A stretch of DNA of 64,000 bases from Capra hircus. Taxonomy: Eukaryota; Chordata; Mammalia; Artiodactyla; Bovidae. The stretch is taken from positions 83,826,713-83,890,712 of the forward strand of contig NC_030816.1 in the NCBI RefSeq assembly GCF_001704415.2, in the 5' to 3' direction. The notes under the pieces were generated by a model. It saw nothing but the letters and a program-made list of their open reading frames with translations, did not search any database and was not told where the DNA came from. This document shows positions 56,401 to 64,000 of this stretch, piece by piece; position 1 is the first letter of the stretch, and each line of letters opens with the position of its first letter. The position numbers and the translations under genes were made by a program.

Positions 56401-59400
56401 GTGATAATGTGAGATGGTGATGGTGGTTGTGATTGGGCAAGAAGCACAGGAGCTGCTAAAATCCCATCTGCAAAGCACTGAGCTCTTCATATATGTTATC
56501 TTTATCTGCACAATGACCTTATACAGATGAGAAAACTGAGGCTAACATGTAGAACATCGTTTGAAAACACCGATTTTACGGATGAGGGTTTAGATGCCAA
56601 ATGGTACCAAGAGGTAAGGTGACTGGTCCCTTCTCCTTAGCCAGTGGCAGAGGCAGAATTACGTTCCAGGGCTCCTGACTTCCGCTCTGATGTCCTCCAC
56701 CAGCACTTCCAAAAAATGAGGCAGAGACCTAAGACATCCTCTTAATGTTCCTAGGGCCAATTCTGAAGGATATAACAATAATTTGTTTTATAGTATAATG
56801 CAGGACAAACTGCAAAGGGAAGCCGGGATCCCCAAATTATAGTTCGAGTGCTGATCCAGGATTTTGCAGGAACATCCCCTCTTGGCCCTCACACCGTTCA
56901 CCAAGGCCAAAAGCCTTCCTAGAACTGGGACCTTTCTTTCTGCCCCCAGCTGTCAGTCTGCCTGCCCCCAATAGCCTCTCCACACAGACAGAGACTGTGT
57001 GGGTATTTGGGGAGACGGGTTGAACTATCATTTTGTTGTTGACTCACTATGTTTAAGAACTCCATGTGGTTAAGCTCACGTAAATAATCTAACACCCTTA
57101 ATCTGCAGCTGTGTCAAAACCCTACTTAGCTGAGGAGAAGGTATTAGCATTGGATTTATGGCCTGAGAGTCTCAAGGAAACACTAACCCTCCCCTCGTCT
57201 GTGTCCACGGTTGGCCAATTATGGAGACCAGGCAGGTGCCCAGACAGTCAGGAAGGGAGTGGACCTCATTCACCGGTAAAAATTGGCACACATGCCCATT
57301 TTCTCACGTAGGCTGCAGGTCAGAAGCAGTTCAACATGTGAGTCATGAAATTTATCTTACCTTGGGTTTCTCCCCAGCCAGTGATGTAACATACTGTCTT
57401 GTCTGCGACCACGTAATTCGGGGATGGCAGACAAGCTGGGATTACCTCATCCGTGATGACGGCAGGGCTGAAAGGGAAACATCGAAAGTTGCATTTGACT
57501 GCTGGGCTGGGAGGCTTCTGCCATTCACTGGATGAAAATGTAAAAGTGTTGGTTGTTCAGTCATGTCTGACTCTTCACAACCCCATGGACTGTAGCCCGC
57601 CAGGCTCCTCTGTCCATGGGATGCTCCAGGCAAGAATACTGGAGTGGGTTGCCATTTCCTTCTCCAGGGGATCTTCCTGACCCAGGTATCGAATCCAGGT
57701 CTCCTGCATTGCAGGCAGATTCTTTACCATCTGAGCCACCTGGGAAGTCACTGGTTGGTTACCCACAATAGGATGCCACCTGCCTCAGCCCCAGAGCCCT
57801 CCCAACTGGTATTTCCTTGCTTCACTGACCAGCTGAAAACAACTGTTCACCCTCACATTTGCCTATAGTATCTTACGAGTTAAACAAATGGAACGTTTTA
57901 TTTAAAAGGCACCAGTTGTGGACAAGAAACCAGAGGTGGGAGCAGAGATGACAAGGACTTTTCTTGTCTATTCTGGCACTATGGGAACTTTATATCATGC
58001 ACACTTTTACAGCAAGTTAATAGGGCTTCAATCAGTAGGTGCACTGCCGGGGGCCAGCGTGAGGAACTCCGCCCATGGCAAAGGTCATGAGGAAGGAGGC
58101 TTGGCGTATGCAAAGGCGTGATCAAGCCTCAGGAAACCCCCTGTTCCCGAGCATCTACCCCAAAACCAGAGTCTGTTTTATGCTCTCACCTACACCTCTG
58201 ACTTTACGGGGGGCTCTCCCCTATAACCGTTTCTCTCGGAGAAGGAGCAAACGTGCAGCTCCAAGGCAATAAAAATTCCTGGGCGTGACAAGAGAGTTTC
58301 AGCTTACGGACTGCTCTGAAGGTTATCTAGCCCTCCTGTATAGGTTCGTCCAGCCACATGTGATTGTTTACAGCCTCCCAACCTGAGAGGCACGAGATGT
58401 TTTAGACTTACTAAAGGCAAAGTCTTTGGGGGCGTTAGAAATTATTAGTATAATGGGTTGGTTAGGAATTATAATGGTGAAGGGTTTTTCATTTGTTGTG
58501 CCAATAATTGCTGCCAATTCCCTGCCCTGGGTGTGACAAGGATGTCTTAGGTCAAACCTCTCTGCTGACAGACTAGCTTGTGTGACAGGATTATCCATAC
58601 TGCTGCCACTAAGCACATGACTGTTTACTCCCTCTCAACCATAAACAGCACAGAGAGTTTTGGAGTATTTTGAAAGTCTTAATTAGCATAGGGCTTTTCT
58701 CATTGTTGAGTCAATGATTGCCTCCATATCCTTAGGCACCTGGGAATATATTAATCAATGTATTTGGAATATAGAAAAGGAAATATAGTAGTTTTTCAGG
58801 TTAGCAATACTAGACTTTTTGAGTTAATGAATTTTCTCTTTTGTAATCGATCACTGTACTTTGTTATAAATCTCTATGTCCTTGCTATGTAAAAATGTAA
58901 CTTTATCACTATCTTAAGACTAAATAGATCTTAAGGGGAGCATTGGTGAAAGGATTTTCATTTGTTGGGCTGATGTTTGCTGCTAAATCTCCATGTTCCC
59001 TGCCCTTATAATGAATATAACTAGCATATAGGAGAAATAAGTATTAACCTTTAAGCATATAGGAGAAATAAGTATTAACCTTTAAGATTAATCATGTTAA
59101 CCTTGGGTTAAATAAATTCCTTTCTTGATTGTAACTCACTACACCCTCATCCTATAGGAATGCAACTTTATTTGGAGGGTGGTGCCTGGTTTAAGAAAAA
59201 ACACCCTTGGAAAAAATAAGTTTTTGGTTATCAGAAAGAAAGGATCATAAAATGTCAGCAGGTCTCATGGCCAGAAAATGATGTAATATCCCCAAGACCT
59301 TTTTTTTATACATTTATGTGAAGCACCTGATTTTGATAAAGGTCAGGACTGCTGACCCCCGCGTGACTCTGTATTCATCCCTATGTGTAAGAAAAGGTAT

Positions 59401-62333
59401 ATAAGCAAACCCAAAAATAAAGAAATCGGATCAGTTTCCGGAAAGACTGATTCCCCCATGTCATTTCTTTCTTGCTCCCCGTTTTTCTGGCTGAATTCCC
59501 ATCTGGAGCATGGGTGCTATTCCACGTAAACCAAGTTATTCAGCCTCTTTTTCTCCACTAATTTTCCTACTACACTATCCGTTTCTAATCTCTCTATGTA
59601 TCTGTAATTAAATGTGTATTTTTCCAAGGACGCCGATGCCGTCCCCACCTTCGAGTCACCCTGGATCCACCGGGGCTGGACCCTGGCAGTGCACCATCCA
59701 GCTGAAATACAGGGCTTTAAAAATAGCAAGTGCCTGGTGTCACCAGGAGCAAGCTGTCCCATTTCTGGGGTCCTCAGTTTCCTCACCCATAAATGTCACA
59801 ACATCATGGCTATAAGAATCCGATACAATGCAAGACACCAAATGAAAGAGGATTGGAAGTAATCACCTTGCATAAACAAAGTAGTATGTTTTTTTTTTAA
59901 TAAACTTTTGCATGCCTTAGAATTCCAGAGACTCAAGCATCAGAACTTTGATTCTGTAGACTTGATTCTATCTTAGCAGGGCCTCCCAGGCGGCTCAGTG
60001 GTAAAGAATTGGCTGCCACTGCAGGAGACGCAGGTTCAACCCCTGGGTGGGGAAGACCCCCTGGAAGGGGAAATGGCTACCCACTCCAGCGTTCTTGCCT
60101 GGGAAAACCCATGGACAGAGGAGCCTGGCGGGCTACAGTCCACGGGGTTTCAAAGAGTCAGACACGACTGAGCGGCTGAACCACCACCATCCTCTTGGGG
60201 TCACCAGAAGAGCCCCCGCCTCTCACAAAGAGCGGTCCACGCTCACGTGTAGACTGCTCTCATGGAATGCTGAAGGCTGAGCCTCCTGGGGTGTGGGGGC
60301 GGCCTGAGGGTGGGTCCCCAGAAGCACAGGCATAGTCTATCAGAGAACACGTCCAGAACCCCACGTTTACTAGATCACGTGTTTGAGGAGCAGAGCCTCC
60401 TGACGGCCCAGGGGACAGTGAAGAAAGAAGAAGCTGGCTAAGCTGAGAAGGCCCTGTCTTCCCTTTCTAGGAGGGGGTCACTCCTCAGTGGACTGACCCA
60501 GGAAAGGCATGACGTGTTTCTGCCCGGACCCAGAGAGCCCCCTCAGACCCTTGACCGCTGGCCGCACACTGGCCTGGCCGTCCTCCTCACGGTCACTACT
60601 GCCCCCTGTCCCTGGGACCCATCAGCCCACCATTTTGGCTGTCCATCTTGTGACTGTTCTCGAAATAGCTGGCTCTTTATTTAGCTCACTCTCTTGAGAC
60701 CTGTTTCCAAATACCGCCAACTTTTAAGTGAGAGAAAAAAAAGGGGGGGGGATCATTTTGTCAGACTTAATAAAAACACCCCTTCAACAGGAAACGCAAA
60801 ACCAGAGGCAGGAAGACGAATGCGCTCTTGTGAATTGTGAGTGTGTATGCGCACTGCCTTTCTTGTTAAAAGTGCTTTGACATACATAATCACATTTGAT
60901 GCCCCCGAGCATATTATTATGTTGCAAAGAGAATGTCAACCTGGAATAACTGAATAATTCTCTGATTATGAATGTATACTAGCTGACTGGGGAACTTATT
61001 GAAAGTGAAGGTGTTCAGTCGTGTCTGACTCTTTGCGACCCCGTGGACTGCAGCCCACCAGGCTCCTCTGTCCATGGGATTCTCCAGGCAAGGGTACTGG
61101 AGTAGGGTGCCATTTCCTTCTCCAGGGGATCTTCGCAACCCAGGGACTGAACCCAGGTCTCCCGCATTGCAGGCAGAGGCTTTACCGTCTGAGCCAGCAG
61201 GGAAACCCCAGGGGAACTTATTAAGTGAGAGAATTGTAGGGATAACCTGTGCCTCATGTTTCAACACACTCTCTTTCCACGTGACGAAACTGAGTCCTGA
61301 GGCCTCCGTCATGACCCCGTGGGAAGAACACCGCTCAGCCGTCACCTGCATTCTCCCCTCCGCCCACCTCCATCCTCACCCAGCCCCTGTAGCAGGCGAG
61401 CAGGGCTGAGCCCAGGTTTCCTCTCTTGAAGGTCAATGCTCTTCCCACAGCCTGATGCCTTTGGGGTCCTAGCTGGTGCCAGCCCCACATAACTGTCACG
61501 GCTCGTAAATCCAGCCACGAGCGAAAGTTCTCAGGGCTTACAAGGTGAACGTCGTGGGCAAAGCGGTACCTGCTCAGCTTGAGTAAGGCAATGTCCGCCC
61601 GAGAGGGCTCCAGGAACAGCCTGGACACTGGTATTTCCTGGACACTCGCTTCCCGGGCTATCGCGTAGTGTGCACCCAGGATAACCATGTAGAATGACGG
61701 CCCTAGAAGGCTAGAGAAGACATCCGCATTAGCAGCAAACTAGGGGCCAGCCCTGCGCCGGATGTCCTTTGGAGCCAGAAACACCACGTCTCCTCCCCGC
61801 TCAGCCACCTACAATCGGAGGCCTCTGACTGGCAAGAAACAACTTCATGGTCTTCCTGAACCTGGCGGTTAAGGAAGGTTGTCAGACCACAGAGGAAGAG
61901 TGAAACCAACACTGAGGTTGGCACAGGGCAGACCCCAGGTCGGGGAGCCGGGGGAGACCGACACCCCTTGTGGCGAAAGGCTCTGTCTTGCTGTCAGTCC
62001 TCCTCGACCTGCCAGACTGGGTCTGCCTTCTTCGTTTCTCTCCAGAAACACCCCCTCCTCTCCCACCCAGAGGCCCTGGCAATTCTGCCTTCACATCCAC
62101 CGCTGCCCCCACCCCCGTCCCCAGCGTCACAGCCATGGAAGGAAGGAGGAAAGGGAAGGCGACAAGGGAGGAGAGAGGGGCGGGAGAAGATGAAGAAAAG
62201 GGGGCAGGGGGTCTTGAAGACAAGGAAGTCTTCACGTCTGGGGTCCCCTAACACATACCCCTCCAGGCAGTGGGCAGCAGTCAGCACCCACTCTGGGGAT
62301 ATTAGAGTTCCTCCGCAGAAGTGCTCCCTCGAT
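53268..62333 (-). CDS. PLG: Plasminogen-type serine protease domain, five 3'-terminal exons (PLG or a PLG-like/LPA-like paralogue)
   Basis: Plasminogen is the secreted zymogen that plasmin comes from; plasmin cleaves fibrin after Lys/Arg. Five minus-strand exons (75, 141, 107, 146 and 162 bp) join in phase with AG/GT borders. They give about 210 residues from just before FCGGTLISPEW to the stop. The triad is complete: His in TAAHC, Asp in ADIALLKL and Ser in GDSGGP. The Asp six residues before the Ser (TDSCQGDS) predicts trypsin-like specificity. The end (WGLGCARPNKPGVYVRVS) is plasminogen family. The kringle and activation-site exons are not visible within 62334-64000. From memory, cattle plasminogen differs at many positions (for example after TAAHC, around ADKTVC and at the C-terminus), so this may be a paralogue. 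The gene symbol is therefore provisional. It is convergent with SLC22A3, as PLG is in mouse and LPA in human. Confidence 0.88.
53553..53765 (+). mobile_element. Bov-tA SINE in the last intron of the plasminogen-type gene
   Basis: GAGGCTTCCTTGGTGGCTCA to AGTGACTTCACTTCACT. Opposite in orientation to the gene. Confidence 0.93.
53777..53961 (+). mobile_element. Second Bov-tA SINE, tandem with the previous one
   Basis: CAGGCTTCTCCTGTGGCTCA to GCTGAGCGACTTTCACC. TTCCTTAC/TTCCTTGC sites lie before, between and after the pair. Confidence 0.93.
53962..54470. other. Remaining last intron of the plasminogen-type gene
   Basis: No repeat recognised. Confidence 0.35.
54471..54616 (-). CDS. PLG: Plasminogen-type exon leading to the active-site Ser
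   Basis: Minus-strand acceptor CTCAACGCAG, donor GTAAGA, 146 bp. Encodes TSGVGRLKEARLPVIENKVC, then YEYLNGRVKSTELCAG and GGTDSCQ. The Asp of TDSCQ is the S1-pocket residue. Local GC and CpG content is high compared with the flanking intron. Confidence 0.93.
54617..55167. other. Intron with poly-T
   Basis: T run at about 54769-54781; otherwise nothing recognised. Confidence 0.35.
55168..55507 (+). mobile_element. BovB 3'-end fragment
   Basis: CCCTTGGACTGCAAGGAGAT to GAACTGAACTGAACTGA; antisense to the host gene. Confidence 0.93.
55508..57360. other. Intron of the plasminogen-type gene, with a GAT/GGT-rich stretch
   Basis: Mostly unassigned. 56292-56440 is a degenerate GATGGTGA-type low-complexity tract. 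An exon-like plus-strand segment at 55700-55763 is discussed as a finding. Confidence 0.4.
57361..57467 (-). CDS. PLG: Plasminogen-type exon, middle of protease domain
   Basis: Minus-strand acceptor CCCTTTCAG, donor GTAAGA, 107 bp. Encodes PAVITDEVIPACLPSPNY, then VVADKTVCYITGWGETQ. GWGET is the usual family motif; Val replaces the Glu found just before Cys in human plasminogen. Confidence 0.92.
57551..57750 (-). mobile_element. Bov-tA SINE
   Basis: Antisense on the plus strand, i.e. in the gene's own orientation: GTTGTTCAGTCATGTCTGAC to TGAGCCACCTGGGAAGTC. Confidence 0.92.
59024..59085. repeat. 31-bp perfect tandem duplication inside the LTR
   Basis: Two identical 31-bp units starting GCATATAGGAGAAATAAG at 59024 and 59055. 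Confidence 0.93.
59398..59421 (+). promoter_or_regulatory. LTR TATA box and poly(A) signal
   Basis: TATATAA at 59398-59404 and AATAAA at 59416-59421 on the strand opposite to the host gene. Activity is not known. Confidence 0.5.
59978..60182 (+). mobile_element. Bov-tA SINE
   Basis: AGGGCCTCCCAGGCGGCTCA to CGACTGAGCGGCTGAACC. Confidence 0.92.
60186..60988. other. Unassigned intron of the plasminogen-type gene
   Basis: A/G run at about 60735-60752; nothing else recognised. Confidence 0.3.
61001..61210 (-). mobile_element. Bov-tA SINE
   Basis: Flanked by GGGGAACTTATT (60989-61000, 61211-61222); ends GAGCCAGCAGGGAAACCCC. Confidence 0.93.
61223..61569. other. Intron flanking the catalytic-Asp exon
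   Basis: No repeat recognised. Confidence 0.3.
61570..61710 (-). CDS. PLG: Plasminogen-type exon carrying catalytic Asp
   Basis: Minus-strand acceptor TTCTCTAG and donor GTACCG, 141 bp. The acceptor choice was fixed by phase: the nearer CTTCTAG eight bases on would break the frame, while this one restores the expected family length. It encodes SFYMVILGAH, a variable stretch, EIPVSRLFLEPS, then ADIALLKLS with the catalytic Asp. GTACCG is a weak donor. Confidence 0.88.
62136..62212 (+). repeat. Polypurine tract
   Basis: Nearly continuous A/G (GGAAGGAGGAAAGGGAAGG onward) within the intron, about 50 bp from the His-exon donor. It reads as polypyrimidine in the gene's transcript. Confidence 0.85.
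62259..62333 (-). CDS. PLG: Plasminogen-type exon carrying catalytic His
   Basis: On the minus strand the acceptor is TTCCTTCCAG (exon begins at 62333) and the donor is GTATGT (62258 downward). Its 75 bp encode SREHFCGGTLISPEWVLTAA followed by HCLE. The His is the charge-relay histidine and its Cys neighbours form the His-loop disulfide. It starts one base into... its first base completes a codon begun in an upstream exon outside the window. Confidence 0.92.
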
Positions 62334-63647
62334 CTGGAAGGAAAAAGTGCCAGGATTTTAGTTAAATCTGATGATTTAATTCTACAGAAGCCCAAAAGTG
62401 GTGCTCACTCTGCTTGGAGGTCATTAATGTTCCCAAAGGATGAGGTGGTGGCAAGGACGGCAGGAGTTTTGAGCTTCCTGCAGTGAGTGGGCCCTCCGGA
62501 GGTCAGCCCACCACCCAGGGTGCCCGGTGGGGTGGGGCTGGGGCTCAGGCCAGGCCTGTCCACAGGGGAGCAAAGCGGCGTGGCACCACCAGGAGGCCCT
62601 TTGGCCCTGGACTGCAGCCCACTGAGGCCTCTTCTGTGTCTTTTGGAGATCTGTGTAAGGCCTGACCAGTCATTCTTCAGGGTGCCAAATGGGATCCCGA
62701 GTGGCCCGTGATTCCAGGGCATCTGCTCATGCTATTTGAGAAAGTTCACTTTGGGGCGGGGGAAACGTCTTCTAAATCATTCACGTTGTAGAACTGCTGG
62801 GGTGCGACATTGCTCATAAAACTTACATGAGCCGCTCTGAAGACCTTCATAATGGAAAAGACACAGATGCAAGTGAATGGGAGCCAGCAAGGCAACTATC
62901 AATCAGGAAACAAACGCCAGCGCAGCTTGGGAAAGAGGGACTAGGAAATAAGGGAAAGCAGCATCACAGGATCAGGTATCGCAAGCAGTCACCACGTGAT
63001 AAGGCAAAGAAAAGAACAGCCAACGCAGCCACAGGGGGAAGCGGACCGGAACAGCATCTCACCAGCGAACGGAAGAAAGACCATAGAGCGCCGCGCTTGG
63101 ACGCATGCGCACTGGTGCAGCCTTGCGACGAGGAAGCATCAACAAGCGGATCAGCCCGTTTTCCGTGTGCTTTGAATGGGACACCCAGGAAAAGGGACTG
63201 ACCAAAGGCGAACACCAGTCAAAGATCACCAGAACCGTCTGGGTCCTGGAGGATGGGAATGATCACGCCTCAGTTATGGCTAACCTCCACTGAAGAAGGG
63301 GTGTTTTTGATATGGGTGAGCATCTTTTGATTAAAATCAGTAGTTCACAAAACTGTTGAAGGAAGGAAGGGAAAAAGAGTCTGCATCTGTGATTTAATAT
63401 TATAGATAATTTTATCTTTACCCTCCCCCACGAGGTGTCTCATTTCTAAAAATATCCCTTTCTCTTCATTTTACAAAGCCACAGTGGGTATCTATATAAA
63501 CCCTCAGAGCATCTTTCATAGTTTCCAGCAGTATTGGAACTTAGTGTAAATTGCTACAGTTAACAATTCTGATGACAGCTACCCAGATCAAAAAAAAAAA
63601 AACATTCTAATTTCAAATCATTTTCAGATTAAATAACATAGAAAAGA
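62334..63647. other. Intron upstream of the His exon; unexplained CpG-containing segment 62820-63300
   Basis: No plasminogen exon was found here. A plus-strand open frame of 124 codons (62827-63201) has no domain I recognise. Confidence 0.4.
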
Positions 63648-63893
63648 ACATTTGAAAAAAGAAGCAGACTCACAGATACAGAGAAGGAACTTTTGGTTAC
63701 CAGTGGGGAGAAGGGATGAGAGAGAGGGGAGGGGCCGTACAGGGGTAGAGCATTAAGAGGTAGAAATTATTAGTTATAAAATAAGCCACAAGGATATACT
63801 GTACAATATGGGGCCATAGCCAATATTTTATTACATTATATTTTATAACGATAAATGGAGTATAACCAGATACTGGCGGTATGTGGATTTAGT
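63648..63893 (+). mobile_element. L1 3'-UTR fragment
   Basis: Sense: GCAGACTCACAGATACAGAG, GGTTACCAGTGGGGAGAAGG and CAATATGGGGCCATAGCC. Confidence 0.85.
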
Positions 63894-63904
63894 TGAATGC
63901 AGAA

Positions 63905-64000
63905 AGGTTTTCTGTTTGTTTAATTTTCATTGGAGTATAGTTCCTTTGCAGTGTTGTGCTAGTTTCTGCTATGCAGCAAAGTGAATCGGTTACACATACA
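63905..64000 (-). mobile_element. L1 3'-end fragment running off the window
   Basis: Antisense: CATTGGAGTATAGTTCCTTT and GCTATGCAGCAAAGTGAATC; tail-to-tail with the preceding L1. Confidence 0.85.

Larger units (their letters stand above)
58045..59688 (+). mobile_element. Solo LTR of a class II (betaretrovirus-like) endogenous retrovirus
   Basis: Starts TGCCGGGGGCCAGCGTGAGG and ends GGACCCTGGCA, with TG...CA termini. It is flanked by the perfect 6-bp duplication GTGCAC (58039-58044, 59689-59694), the length expected for class II ERVs. A TATATAA at 59398 and AATAAA at 59416 mark a promoter/poly(A) region; another AATAAA is at 58266. No gag, pol or env sequence and no second LTR are present, so the provirus has been lost by LTR-LTR recombination. 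Confidence 0.9.

Noticed and set aside
56246..56511. His/Ser-rich ORFs (PNHNHHHHLTLSLSLS)
   Set aside because: Low-complexity GAT/GGT DNA; no splice or conservation evidence.
4211..61210. Recurring ORFs with LPSPGDLPDPGIEP-like peptides
   Set aside because: Antisense translations of Bov-tA SINEs.
61701..61704. Alternative acceptor CTTCTAG (exon start at 61702) for the catalytic-Asp exon
   Set aside because: It would put the join out of phase; the acceptor before 61710 restores phase and the normal family length.
61882..62486. Overlapping long ORFs on both strands (up to 172 codons)
   Set aside because: Caused by purine-rich and GC-rich intron around the His exon; only 62259-62333 on the minus strand has splice borders and protease similarity.
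62334..64000. Search for the next plasminogen exon (activation site, SWPWQV)
   Set aside because: No minus-strand segment with those motifs or a kringle pattern was found; the intron must exceed 1.6 kb.
1..64000. CRISPR arrays, operons, phage or other prokaryotic systems
   Set aside because: Every repeat pattern seen is explained by vertebrate transposons or microsatellites; the genes have introns and poly(A) signals.

Overview
The window is mammalian nuclear DNA from a bovid ruminant (cattle, sheep, goat, buffalo or a close relative). This rests on dense BovB (RTE) LINE fragments, Bov-tA and BOV-A2 SINEs, artiodactyl CHR-type tRNA SINEs, ruminant L1 3' ends and a class II ERV solo LTR. Most of the 64 kb is introns and interspersed repeats. 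Only about 1.3 kb is protein-coding, in two genes.

Positions 1-28758 lie upstream of the first exon I can find. This is presumably intron of the plus-strand gene and holds BovB, Bov-tA, CHR, L1 and older DNA-transposon copies, many nested. Six plus-strand exons (28759-28856, 28976-29190, 41691-41799, 42603-42715, 46462-46561, 50835-50895) join in frame. They encode the C-terminal 231 residues of SLC22A3 (organic cation transporter 3). A 3' UTR of about 1.5 kb ends at an AATAAA at 52376.

About 0.6 kb further on, a minus-strand gene converges tail-to-tail. Its poly(A) signal is at 53012-53007. Five exons (62259-62333, 61570-61710, 57361-57467, 54471-54616, 53268-53429) splice in phase to give an intact trypsin-like domain of plasminogen type. 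The His, Asp and Ser of the triad and the S1-pocket Asp are all present. From memory it differs from cattle plasminogen at roughly a fifth or more of positions, so it may be a plasminogen-like paralogue in the place that LPA occupies in primates rather than PLG itself. Kringle and activation-loop exons are not in the window.

The two genes do not act in one pathway: one is a polyspecific cation transporter, the other a fibrinolytic-type protease. Their adjacency is conserved mammalian synteny.

The most informative non-genic structures are these: a 1.64-kb solo LTR with a perfect 6-bp target duplication inside the plasminogen-type gene; an interstitial telomeric repeat abutting a perfect hairpin; a BovB with a 5' inversion (twin priming); a possible BovB 3' transduction; an ancient hAT-like element split by a nearly full-length BovB; a local duplication, one copy of which later gained a BOV-A2; and a perfect 24-bp-arm AT-rich palindrome. 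I saw no CRISPR, operon, prokaryotic, tRNA or rRNA gene. Stretches not listed as a gene or repeat hold nothing I could recognise.
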